From Megaleporinus macrocephalus (lineage: Eukaryota > Chordata > Actinopteri > Characiformes > Anostomidae): 64,000 bases of DNA. The translations under genes were made by a program, and so were the position numbers. Shown here piece after piece: positions 9,526 to 18,917 of the stretch. Numbering within the stretch: the first letter of the stretch is position 1; every line of letters starts with the position of its first letter. The stretch covers positions 40,587,518 through 40,651,517 of the forward strand of contig CM038717.1 in the NCBI GenBank assembly GCA_021613375.1. The letters are read 5' to 3'. The notes under the pieces were generated by a model. It saw only the letters and a program-made list of their open reading frames with translations. It was not told where the DNA came from and did no database searches.

Positions 9526-12500
9526 GTCAGCTGAACGCTAACGCTGTGATCGTGTTTTCACTGAGGTGAACGATGTGTGGACCTGATGTTCTGCTTCTGC
9601 TTGTGTTCTTCAGGAGGACCTGGTTCATACGATTGGAGAAAGTGTGGCATTAGGAGCAGCAGGAGTTGTTCTTTGGGGAGATGCAGAGTATTCCAAAAGC
9701 AAGGTGAAGAAAATACATTCCTTACTCAAACATTCCTGAGAGAACCGAGAGTCACTGTTTAACAATAACATTAAACCAGTTAGCGAGAAGAGAAGCCTCA
9801 TCCTGCTGATCTTACATGAGGTCCATGTAGCAGGTGGAACGTTGTTCAGACTGATGAACGCTGTAGGATGATTGAAACGTTCTAAGTGGTGATTGACACT
9901 CGAGACAGACAACTTGACAGATTTATTCTGAATTAATTTTATTTATTTATTTATTAATTTAAACTTTAATTTAAACAGGCAGTCATTAAGAACACACTCT
10001 TATTTATAAAACCAATCTGGAAAGTAGCAGAAGCTACTAGAAGCTAATAGACAGTTACAGTAACCACCCGCCGTACAGGTGAGTACAGGTGAGTACAGGA
10101 TGCGTATCAGGTCTGAACTGAAGTAGATGTTTATTAATGCACACTTGTTTGTTTATGTTTGTTTATTTGTAAAAAGGTACATATTTTTAAAATTAAAATG
10201 TTAAAATCTGCTTATTTGTATGTACACGACTGAAAGTTTGAAGAGAAGCTGATTCAGAAAAATGATTCTGATATTTCAGTCGTGGTCCAGCAGCTGTCAG
10301 TAACGATGGAAGTAGATAATTGTAGAGAACCGTTGATCTTTTGTTTACTTGTTGTTCACAGAAAACTTGAAATAAAGTATAAAAATAATTCAGGGAAGTA
10401 TTTGCGTCCAGGTTGTGTACGTTCAGGTTCTGGTTGTGTAAGTTAAGGTTCTGGTTGTGTACCTTCAGGTTCTGGTTGTGTACCTTCAGGTTCTGGTTGT
10501 GTACGTCCAGGTTCTTTTTGTGTAAGTTAAGGTTCTGGTTGTGTACATTCAGGTTATGGTTGTGTATGTTCAGGTTCTGGTTGTGTATGTTCTGGTTGTG
10601 TACCTTCAGGTTCTTTTTGTGTAAGTTAAGGTTCTGGTTGTGTACGTTCAGGTTCTGGATGTGTATGTTCTGGTTGTGTACCTTCAGGTTCTTTTTGTGT
10701 AAGTTAAGGTTCTGGTTGTGTACGTTCAGGTTCTGGATGTGTATGTTCAGGTTCTGGTTGTGTATGTTCAGGTTCTGGTTGTGTATGTTCAGGTTCTGGT
10801 TGTGTACGTTCAGGTTCTGGTTGTGTACGTTCAGCTTCTGGTTGTGTACGTTCAGCTTCTGGTTGTGTACGTTCAGGTTCTGGTTGTGTATGTTCAGGTT
10901 CTGGTTGTGTATGTTCTAGTTGTGTGCGTTAAGGTTCTGGTTGTGTACGTTCAAGTTCTGGTTGTGTACGTTCAGCTTCTGGTTGTGTACGTTCAGGTTC
11001 TGGTTGTGTATGTTCTGGTTCTGGTTGTGTATGTTCTGGTTGTGTAAGTTAAGGTTCTGGCTTGTATGTTCAGGTTCTGGTTGTGTATGTTCAGGTTCTG
11101 GCTGTGTATGTTCAGGTTCTGGCTGTGTATGTTCAGGTTCTGGTTGTGTATGTTCAGGTTCTGGTTGTGTATGTTCAGGTTCTGGTTGTGTATGTTCAAG
11201 TTCTGGTTGTGTACGTTCAGCTTCTGGTTGTGTATGTTCAGGTTCTGGTTGTGTATGTTCAGGTTCTGGTTGTGTATGTTCTGGTTGTGTAAGTTAAGGT
11301 TCTGGCTGTGTATGTTCAGGTTCTGGTTGTGTATGTTCAGGTTCTGGTTGTGTATGTTCAGTTTCTGGTTGTGTACGTTCAGCTTCTGGTTGTGTATGTT
11401 CAGGTTCTGGTTGTGTATGTTCTAGTTGTGTACGTTCAGGTTCTGGTTGTGTACGTTCAGGTTCTGGTTGTGTATGTTCTGGTTGTGTAAGTTCAGGTTC
11501 TGGTTGTGTATGTTCAGGTTCTGGTTGTGTACGTTCAGGTTCTGGTTGTGTACGTTCAGGTTCTGGTTGTGTATGTTCAGGTTCTGGTTGTGTATGTTCT
11601 GGTTGTGTATGTTCTAGTTGTGTACGTTCAGGTTCTGGTTGTGTATGTTCTGGTTGTGTAAGTTAAGGTTCTGGCTGTGTATGTTCAGGTTCTGGTTGTG
11701 TACGTTCAGGTTCTGGTTGTGTATGTTCTGGTTGTGTAAGTTAAGGTTCTGGCTGTGTATGTTCAGGTTCTGGTTGTGTACGTTCAGGTTCTGGTTGTGT
11801 ATGTTCTAGTTGTGTAAGTTAAGGTTCTGGTTGTGTATGTTCTGGTTGTGTGCGTTCAGGTTCTGGTTGTGTATGTTCAGGTTCTGGTTGCGTATGTTCT
11901 GGTTGTGTATGTTCTGGTTGTGTAAGTTAAGGTTCTGGCTGTGTATGTTCTGGTTGTGTACGTTCAGGTTCTGGTTGTGTATGTTCTGGTTGTGTAAGTT
12001 AAGGTTCTGGCTGTGTATGTTCAGGTTCTGGTTGTGTATGTTCTGGTTGTGTGCGTTCAGGTTAAGGTTGTGTATGTTCTAGTTGTGTACGTTCAGGTTC
12101 TGGTTGTGTACGTTAAGGTTCTGTTTGTGTACATTCAGGTTCTGGTTGTGTAAGTTAAGGGTTAGGTTAGGGTTAGTGTAAGGTTAGGTTCTGGTTGTGT
12201 AAGTTAAGGTTCTGGCTGTGTATGTTCTGGTTGTGTGCATTCAGGTTATGGTTGTGTATGTTCTGGTTGTGTACGTTCAGGTTCTGGTTGTGTACGTTAA
12301 GGTTCTGGCTGTGTATGTTCAGGTTCTGGTTGTGTATGTTCTGGTTGTGTATGTTCAGGTTCTGGTTGTGTATGTTCAGGTTCTGGTTGTGTATGTTCAG
12401 GTTGTGTGCGTTCAGGTTCTGGTTGTGTACGATCAGGTTCTGGTTGCGTATGTTCTGGTTCTGGTTGTGTATGTTCTGGTTGTGTAAGTTCAGGTTCTGG

Positions 12501-15376
12501 TCGTGTATGTTCAGGTTCTGGTTGTGTATGTTCTGGTTGTGTGCGTTCAGGTTCTGGTTGCGTATGTTCTGGTTGTGTAAGTTAAGGTTCTGGCTGTGTA
12601 TGTTCTGGTTGTGTACGTTCAGGTTCTGGTTGTGTATGTTCTGGTTGTGTAAGTTAAGGTTCTGGCTGTGTATGTTCAGGTTCTGGTTGTGTATGTTCTG
12701 GTTGTGTGCGTTCAGGTTAAGGTTGTGTATGTTCTGGTTGTGTACGTTCAGGTTCTGGTTGTGTACGTTAAGGTTCTGGTTGTGTACGTTAAGGTTATGG
12801 TTGTGTGCATTCAGGTTCTGGCTGTGTACGTTCAGGTTCTGGTTGTGTATGTTCTGGCTGTGTGCGTTCAGGTTCTGGTTGTGTATGTTCTGGTTGTGTA
12901 CGTTCAGGTTCTGATTGTGTACGTTCAGGTTCTGGTTGTGTGCGTTCAGGTTCTGGTTGTGTACGTTAAGGTTCTGGTTGTGTACATTCAGGTTCTGGTT
13001 GTGTGCGTTCAGGTTATGGTTGTGTATGTTCTGGTTGTGTACGTTAAGGTTCTGGTTGTGTAAGTTAAGGTTCTGGTTGTGTACGTTCAGGTTCTGGCTG
13101 TGTACGTTCAGGTTCTGGCTTTGTACGTTAAGGTTCTGGCTGTGTACGTTAAGGTTCTGGTTGTGTACGTTCAGGTTCTGGTTGTGTAAGTTAAGGTTCT
13201 GGTTGTGTACGTTCAGGTTCTGGCTGTGTACGTTCAGGTTCTGGTTGTGTATGTTCTGGCTGTGTACGTTCAGGTTCTGGTTGTGTATGTTCTGGCTGTG
13301 TACGTTCAGGTTCTGGTTGTGTATGTTCTGGCTGTGTACGTTCAGGTTCTGGTTGTGTATGTTCTGGCTGTGTGCGTTCAGGTTCTGGTTGTGTACGTTA
13401 AGGTTCTGGCTGTGTACGTTAAGGTTCTGGCTGTGTATGTTCTGGTTGTGTACGTTCAGGTTCTGGTTGTGTAAGTTAAGGTTCTGGTTGTGTACGTTCA
13501 GGTTCTGGCTGTGTACGTTCAGGTTCTGGTTGTGTATGTTCTGGCTGTGTACGTTCAGGTTCTGGTTGTGTATGTTCTGGCTGTGTACGTTCAGGTTCTG
13601 CTTGTGTATGTTCTGGCTGTGTGTGTTCAGGTTCTGGTTGTGTACGTTAAGGTTCTGGCTGTGTACGTTAAGGTTCTGGTTGTGTACGTTAAGGTTCTGG
13701 TTGTGTACGTTCAGGTTCTGGCTGTGTACGTTCAGGTTCTGGCTGTGTACGTTCAGGTTCTGGATGTGTACGTTCAGGTTCAGGCTGTGTACGTTCAGGT
13801 TCTGGGTGTGTACGTTCAGGTTCTGGATGTGTACGTTCAGGTTCAGGCTGTGTACGTTCAGGTTCTGGGTGTGTACGTTAAGCTTCTGGTTGTGTACGTT
13901 AAGGTTCTGGCTGTGTACGTTCAGGTTCTGGCTGTGTATGTTCAGGTTCTGGCTGTGTACGTTAAGGTTCTGGCTGTGTACGTTAAGGTTCTGGTTGTGT
14001 ACGTTAAGGTTCTGGCTGTGTACGTTAAGGTTCTGGTTGTGTACATTCAGGTTCTGGCTGTGTACGTTAAGGTTCTGGTTGTGTATGTTCTGACTGTGTA
14101 CGTTCAGGTTCTGGTTGTGTATGTTCTGGCTGTGTACGTTCAGGTTCTGGTTGTGTATGTTCTGGCTGTGTACGTTCAGGTTCTGGTTGTGTATGTTCTG
14201 GCTGTGTACGTTCAGGTTCTGGTTGTGTATGTTCTGGCTGTGTGCGTTCAGGTTCTGGTTGTGTACGTTAAGGTTCTGGCTGTGTACGTTAAGGTTCTGG
14301 CTGTGTATGTTCTGACTGTGTACGTTCAGGTTCTGGTTGTGTATGTTCTGGCTGTGTACGTTAAGGTTCTGGCTGTGTATGTTCTGGTTGTGTACGTTCA
14401 GGTTCTGGTTGTGTAAGTTAAGGTTCTGGTTGTGTACGTTCAGGTTCTGGCTGTGTACGTTCAGGTTCTGGTTGTGTATGTTCTGGCTGTGTACGTTCAG
14501 GTTCTGGTTGTGTATGTTCTGGTTGTGTGCGTTCAGGTTCTGGCTGTGTGCGTTCAGGTTCTGGTTGTGTACGTTAAGGTTCTGGCTGTGTACGTTCAGG
14601 TTCTGGCTGTGTACGTTCAGGTTCTGACTGTGTACGTTCAGGTTCTGGTTGTGTACGTTCAGGTTCTGGCTGTGTACGTTAAGCTTCTGGTTGTGTACGT
14701 TAAGGTTCTGGCTGTGTACGTTAAGGTTCTGGCTGTGTACGTTAAGGTTCTGGCTGTGTACGTTAAGGTTCTGGCTGTGTATGTTCAGGTTCTGGCTGTG
14801 TACGTTCAGATTCTGGTTGTGTACATTCAGGTTCTGGCTGTGTACGTTAAGGTTCTGGTTGTGTACGTTCAGGTTCTGTACGTTCAGGTTCTGGCTGTGT
14901 ACGTTAAGGTTCTGGTTGTGTACGTTCAGGTTCTGGTTGGTGTTTAGTTTGAGTTCGGTGTACAGCGTGTGTAACTCGGAGCTGCTTCTCCTCCTCAGAC
15001 CACCTGTCAGGCGGTGAAGGACTACCTGGACACCACTCTGGGCAGGTACCTGGTAAACGTGACCGAAGCTGCGTTCGTGTGCAGCCGGACTCTGTGCTCA
15101 TCTCGTGGCCGATGCTGGCGGAGAGATTCGGATTCCGGGGCCTTCCTCCACCTTGACCCGGCCGTGTGGACCGTCACCCGCAGAGCTGATCTTCCAGACG
15201 GGGGCCCTGGTGGTCCGTGGTTTGTGAGCCGGAGGAGGGGGGTGAGCGCTCAGAGGGAGAGGACTGGTTTTGTAGAGTTGTTTAGGTGCCAGTGCTTCCC
15301 GGGCTGGGAGGGTGAGCGCTGCCAGAGACAGACTGTTCGTTACTCCAGAGAAAGAATCGGAGGCTCCGCTGTTTAA
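8611..15376 (+). CDS. HYAL1-like hyaluronidase, three coding exons (8611-9525, 9614-9703, 14999-15376), 460 aa
   Basis: Glycoside hydrolase family 56 enzyme that hydrolyses beta-1,4 N-acetylhexosaminide bonds of hyaluronan. The ATG at 8611 is chosen because it follows a splice acceptor (AG at 8607-8608) and opens a signal peptide (about residues 1-24, ending VLA). Active-site residues by family alignment: D132 and E134 in VVDWEDW, Y205, Y251 and W326. C46/C338 and C210/C225 match the conserved disulfide pairs. Exon 3 encodes a cysteine-rich EGF-like module. There is no C-terminal hydrophobic tail, so the enzyme is probably secreted or lysosomal rather than GPI-anchored. All three exons join in phase 0. 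Segments such as [12 protein letters not shown] and DTTLG favour HYAL1, but HYAL3 or a fish-specific paralogue cannot be excluded, so no symbol is given. Oddity: C209 beside C210, where mammals have Asp, gives an odd cysteine count. Confidence 0.92.
9614..9703 (+). CDS. Hyaluronidase coding exon 2 (90 bp, residues 306-335)
   Basis: Acceptor TTCTTCAG ends at 9613 and donor GTGAAG starts at 9704. It encodes [10 protein letters not shown]...[10 protein letters not shown], the strand carrying the conserved tryptophan of the active site (W326). The 90-bp size and phase 0 at both ends agree with the exon structure I know for vertebrate HYAL genes. It is followed by a 5295-bp intron. Confidence 0.9.
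9704..10405 (+). other. Start of hyaluronidase intron, unique sequence
   Basis: Non-repetitive, AT-rich intronic DNA before the array. Stop codons occur soon after exon 2 in its frame, so intron retention would truncate the enzyme before the EGF-like domain. Confidence 0.7.
10406..14940 (+). repeat. 4.5-kb GT-rich minisatellite in hyaluronidase intron
   Basis: The basic unit is 21 bp (GGTTCTGGTTGTGTACGTTCA-like), mixed with a 15-bp form lacking six bases; well over 200 units by length. Third-position-like variants (TGTA-C/T, TTCA/TTAA, GGTTG/GGCTG) are ordered. A block starting near 13205 recurs at 13490 (285 bp away) and again at 14432, showing higher-order duplication. Units of 21 and 15 bp are both multiples of 3, so long open frames made of repeats such as RFWLCTF arise on the + strand; they are not genes. 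The array would be transcribed as a GU-rich segment of pre-mRNA. Confidence 0.95.
12157..12187 (+). repeat. Telomere-like interruption in the intron array
   Basis: Around 12157-12187 the minisatellite is broken by GGGTTAGGTTAGGGTTAG-type sequence, after which the normal unit resumes. It is the only such break I saw in the array. Confidence 0.7.
14999..15376 (+). CDS. Hyaluronidase coding exon 3 with EGF-like domain (residues 336-460)
   Basis: A polypyrimidine tract and acceptor CTCCTCAG end at 14998, only 58 bp after the minisatellite stops. It encodes [15 protein letters not shown], an NVT glycosylation site, then the cysteines of an EGF-like fold (VCSRTLC, GRC, FRCQC, RCQ) and stops at TAA 15374-15376. 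The segment between GRC and FRC is longer than in mammalian HYAL1 as I recall it and rich in Gly and Arg. Confidence 0.9.
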   Translation, partial: TTCQAVKDYLDTTLGRYLVNVTEAAFVCSRTLCSSRGRCWRRDSDSGAFLHLDPAVWTVTRRADLPDGGPGGPWFVSRRRGVSAQRERTGFVELFRCQCFPGWEGERCQRQTVRYSRERIGGSAV

Positions 15377-15728
15377 ACAGCGCGTGTGTTTCAGCGGAGC
15401 CTCGTCTAAACTTCTCTCGAGTTAATCAGTGAGCTTCTCTGAAAAGATAAGAACGAGCAGAACATAAGAATACACTTCTCCAGATGGACCCACGTCGAGT
15501 AGCATCCCTTCATTTTTCTGCATTAGACAGTAACAGGACTGTGAACAGAGACGGGACAGTGTTTTAGGATTGACGAGTGGATGCTAGGAGTTATCGGACA
15601 TTAACAGTGATCAGACTGGTCTGAACTGTGCTCCTTTTCTGCGGCTGGATTAAAACACGGGAGGTTAATTAGGAGGTGCTGTGATGTCACTCTGATGTTT
15701 TGTCTTTTGGTTTAAAAAATAACTTAGT

Positions 15729-15738
15729 AATAAATAAA
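15729..15738 (+). promoter_or_regulatory. Candidate proximal polyadenylation signals of hyaluronidase
   Basis: Two overlapping AATAAA hexamers lie about 350 bp after the stop codon. A further AATAAA is at 16058-16063. Which is used cannot be told from sequence. Confidence 0.4.
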
Positions 15739-16057
15739 AATACTCAAAATACTCACCAACAGGTCTCTCTGTCATCACTGCCGTCACCGTGGATCATCAG
15801 GTCAGAGTTCATGTAGCACTCTTACAGCTGTGGCGACGCAGCGAAGAGTGTTTACGGTTTAGTGCTGGTGTGAACGTGGGTCTGTTTTCCGAGCCGAGTC
15901 CTGGAATGTAGGGAATTCTGAAGACGCTCCACCGGAGGAGGCTGTAGAAACCCCGAAGGTTAAAATGCTCCTCAGTTTTTTCCTGAATTTTATCACTACA
16001 GCAGGTCTCCAAAAGTATGTACCTTGCTTGGCCACAAGATGGCAGTAGAGGTGCATG

Positions 16058-16063
16058 AATAAA
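16058..16063 (+). promoter_or_regulatory. Candidate distal polyadenylation signal
   Basis: An AATAAA hexamer about 680 bp after the hyaluronidase stop, followed by a GT- and CT-rich stretch. Confidence 0.35.
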
Positions 16064-16879
16064 ACTCCTGGGCCTCGTCTGTTCTGCAGTTGGCTGGTCA
16101 GAACTGAATTAAATGATTTTACCTCCTTTACCTCGCCTCATTTGACTCGTCAGACTTTTATACATGGAGTCACGCTGGCAGAGGAAGGACACTAGTCTCT
16201 ACTAGACTGTGGTTCTCCAGAGACTGACCATCCCACCATGACCGACCGAATCAGCTGACTGCTGGGGTCCGAACCGGCAGCCGCATGTCAGAAAAGGGCT
16301 TCAGGCGCTTGAGGTTGCGGGTGTTGTGTAGGTACGTGCGGAGGCGCTTGAGGTTGCGGGTGTTGTGTAGGTACTGACGGTGTTCAGTCTGTTCTGCTGG
16401 AGGCTCCGAGTTTACTGGACGGTGGATAAGGGCTGATGTTGTTCAGGGTCCTGGGCTTCAGCTCCGCCGATGGAGGCTGTCTGGATACTATTTCATGCCC
16501 CGTCTGACCGGAACAAATCAGATTCCACTGCTCTCAGTTCTCCGCTCAGCAGGTCCAGACGTCAGCCGGATTGAGAAAATCAAGAAACATCTCAACGTTC
16601 TCCTACACGTCCTGAAGAGAGAAATCCTACACTTGATCACTTCTGACCATCGAGCAGTTCTGGATGTTCTGATGTTGATTTGTTTTGATCAGTAAACATA
16701 CAAACAGTGACCGCTCACACTCAGACGGTGAATCAGACGGTGGGGCGGTGTTGCTGCAGAGCAGAGGTCGTGGTTTCTGGTTCGGGAATGCCGGAGTCCA
16801 GTTTGGTGATTTTCCCGCTCGTCTGCTAATCGCTAGGTTTAGCTGATGAGCAGGAAGGTAACGGCACAGCATAGCACAC
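16064..16879. other. Intergenic DNA, no gene recognised
   Basis: Contains one 39-bp tandem duplication (AGGCGCTTGAGGTTGCGGG at 16303 and 16342). Otherwise unique and without a recognisable feature. Confidence 0.5.
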
Positions 16880-17275
16880 ACTACCACACCTCCTCAGAAT
16901 GACCCACCTCCCTAATAGTATCAGCTCTGTGGGGGTCCTGATCATTAAAGAACAGAGTAATAATGTATACAGAGAATCAGATGAACTACAGTCTGTAAGT
17001 GGAGGTCCTGTATGGTCAGTGGAGCTGATACAGTGGACAGTGAGTGGAGGTCCTGTATGGTCAGTGGAGCTGATACAGTGGACAGTGAGTGGAGGTCCTG
17101 TATGGTCAGTGGAGCTGAAACAGTGGACAGTGAGTGGAGGTCCTGTATGGTCAGTGGAGCTGATAGTGGTCAGTGTTGTGTATGAGGAAGTGGGGTTAGT
17201 GTTATGGCTGATGGGTGTAGGTGCTGTATGGTCAGTGGGTGGAGATACAGTGGTCAGTGGGCCTAATTCAACCAT
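16880..17275 (+). mobile_element. Dispersed repeat with 45-bp tandem core (copy 1)
   Basis: The flank (TGACCCACCTCCCTAATAG, then CTGATCATTAAAGAACAGAG) is followed by about four copies of a 45-bp unit with GGAGGTCCTGTATGGTCAGT at 17001, 17046, 17091 and so on. The reverse complement of the same flank and core is at 30353-30665. Two copies in opposite orientation sharing both flank and core indicate a mobile, non-autonomous element rather than a local array. I recognise the sequence type as common in fish genomes but cannot name its superfamily. Confidence 0.65.
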
Positions 17276-17739
17276 TCTTACAGAGAATCTTCTTAAAACC
17301 CACTCAGATCGTGTTCAGGAGGACTCCGTTCGCCGGTGGTCTCTTATCTGGGATTAGTTTTAGGTTAGAACTGAATCTACACTTACTGCACAGCACAGAG
17401 CTGGAGAATCTCAGGAGCACGATTAAGAAGAAACCTGGAGAGTTGGTGGAGAACGAGGCTCAGTGAGTGGAGATACGTCTGTGTAATAATTTTCTTCCTT
17501 ACTGGAAGTGAAACCCATCCAAAATAAAATTAACCTGTCGTACCGGCTTCCAACCAGCGGACTGCGAGACCAACGACCAGCCGAACCCAACACGCTACCC
17601 AACACTAATACTCCGCAGGTGTGGCTCACTGTGGTTGGTGATCCATGGTGTAGCTCCCAGGACAGTGGTCTTCAACCCTCTCCTACAGAGTTGAGCTCTA
17701 AGCCCGGCTCTGCTCTGCACTGAGAAGTTCCGCTGAGAG

Positions 17740-18370
17740 CTTTAGAGTAAACGCGCTCGCTGATTGGTGGAGCTCTGAGAAGACGGGGATGAAATCAGGA
17801 GCAGCTTTTAAGTGGTCTCGTGCTGACGCAGCTGGTCCGGAGGAGCACGCGCTCCAGTGAAACCCCACCACGGTGGAGTCGGTGAAACGGCCAGTTCAGT
17901 CCGGAGGAAAATGAAACGTTAATAGTTTCAGACGGCGTTCCGCGGCGAGACGCTGAGAGATAAAGTAAACAAAGGCCATTAAAGTCTCGGCGTCCGAGCC
18001 GTGAGCCGAGATTGAGTTCTCCCGAAAAGGCGGCCCGGGCTGATAAGCGGAAGCCGGAGCTGATAGTAGACGGGGGCCGTTAGGTGCTTTTCCATTTCCC
18101 CCCCGCCTCTTTTATCTGTTCCCGAGCCGGAACGCCGCTCCCGAGACGGCCTCTCTCCCGCCGGCCTTCTGCCACGCGTTCCCGCCCCTCCGCGATGGTT
18201 CCTCCCCGCAGGCCGCGTCTCCTCACGCCTCCCTGATCTCTCTCCGGCGCGGCGACCTCGCTTCCGTCCTCGGTCACGCCTTTAATGAGTGCTTGGTCAC
18301 GCGCGCTCCTTGTCCTTCCGAGAGAGCGGGAGCGGCTGCGGCTGATTGCCTTTCTTCCGTGGACGGTCTG
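17740..18370. promoter_or_regulatory. CpG-rich block, candidate conserved regulatory element
   Basis: Non-repetitive and rich in CpG compared with its flanks. It contains AGATAA (17958-17963) directly followed by GTAAACAAA (17965-17973), forms typical of GATA and forkhead sites. No splice-bounded open frame with a domain was seen. It may be an enhancer or an orphan CpG island. Conservation cannot be judged without another genome. Confidence 0.35.
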
Positions 18371-18753
18371 CTGTAAGCCCCCGCTCTGGGCTTTGATTGG
18401 GGGGCTTTGAGATTTCAGGCTGTTCAGAAGGTTTTGAGTGTAAGGTCTGCTCTCAGCTCGGTGGAGACCTGGCTGGGCTGTGATGGAGCGAGCGCTGGTT
18501 ACTGTGAGCTGATACGCTCAGGTCGAATCCAGGACCTCCTAATTAAGGAGCAGTGAGATTACAGCTGTTTGTAATCTGGCTGAGCTGCGATTCGTTAACG
18601 GAACACAATCCAACACAGCAACGAAACTTCTCCCCGACGACCAAACACACAGACCTGTTACAACAGTTCACCAACAGTTCACTATCAGTTCACTAGTCTG
18701 ACCTCCTGAACTGACAGAGACCGCTGAAGTTCTCTTAAACACCAAACTCACAA

Positions 18754-18842
18754 CTGCTCCTCCATACTGTGGATAGGACCGCTCACCATTCCAGATAAGT
18801 GTGTGTTTCACTGCCCCTTAGTGTGTGTGTTTACTAGTATGT
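18754..18842 (+). mobile_element. Fragment of tRNA-derived SINE
   Basis: CTGCTCC...GTGGATAGG-CCGC, CACTGCCCCTTAGTGTG and TTACTAGT match in order the body of the better SINE at 35120-35240. The tRNA head is missing. Its right end grades into the TG-rich array. Confidence 0.65.
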
Positions 18843-18917
18843 ATAGTGTAGTGTGTGTATACTGTATGTATGTGTGTGTAGTGTGTGTATAGTGTATGTG
18901 TGTGTAGTGTGTGTGTG
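18843..18917 (+). repeat. Left remnant of the TG-rich array
   Basis: TGTATAGTGTATGTGTG-type sequence of the same kind as 22258-28724, separated from it only by the L2 insertion. Confidence 0.75.

Noticed and set aside
10413..15017. Long open frames of RFWLCTF and YVQVLVV repeats on the + strand
   Set aside because: They come from 21- and 15-bp units, which are multiples of three, within an intron of the hyaluronidase.
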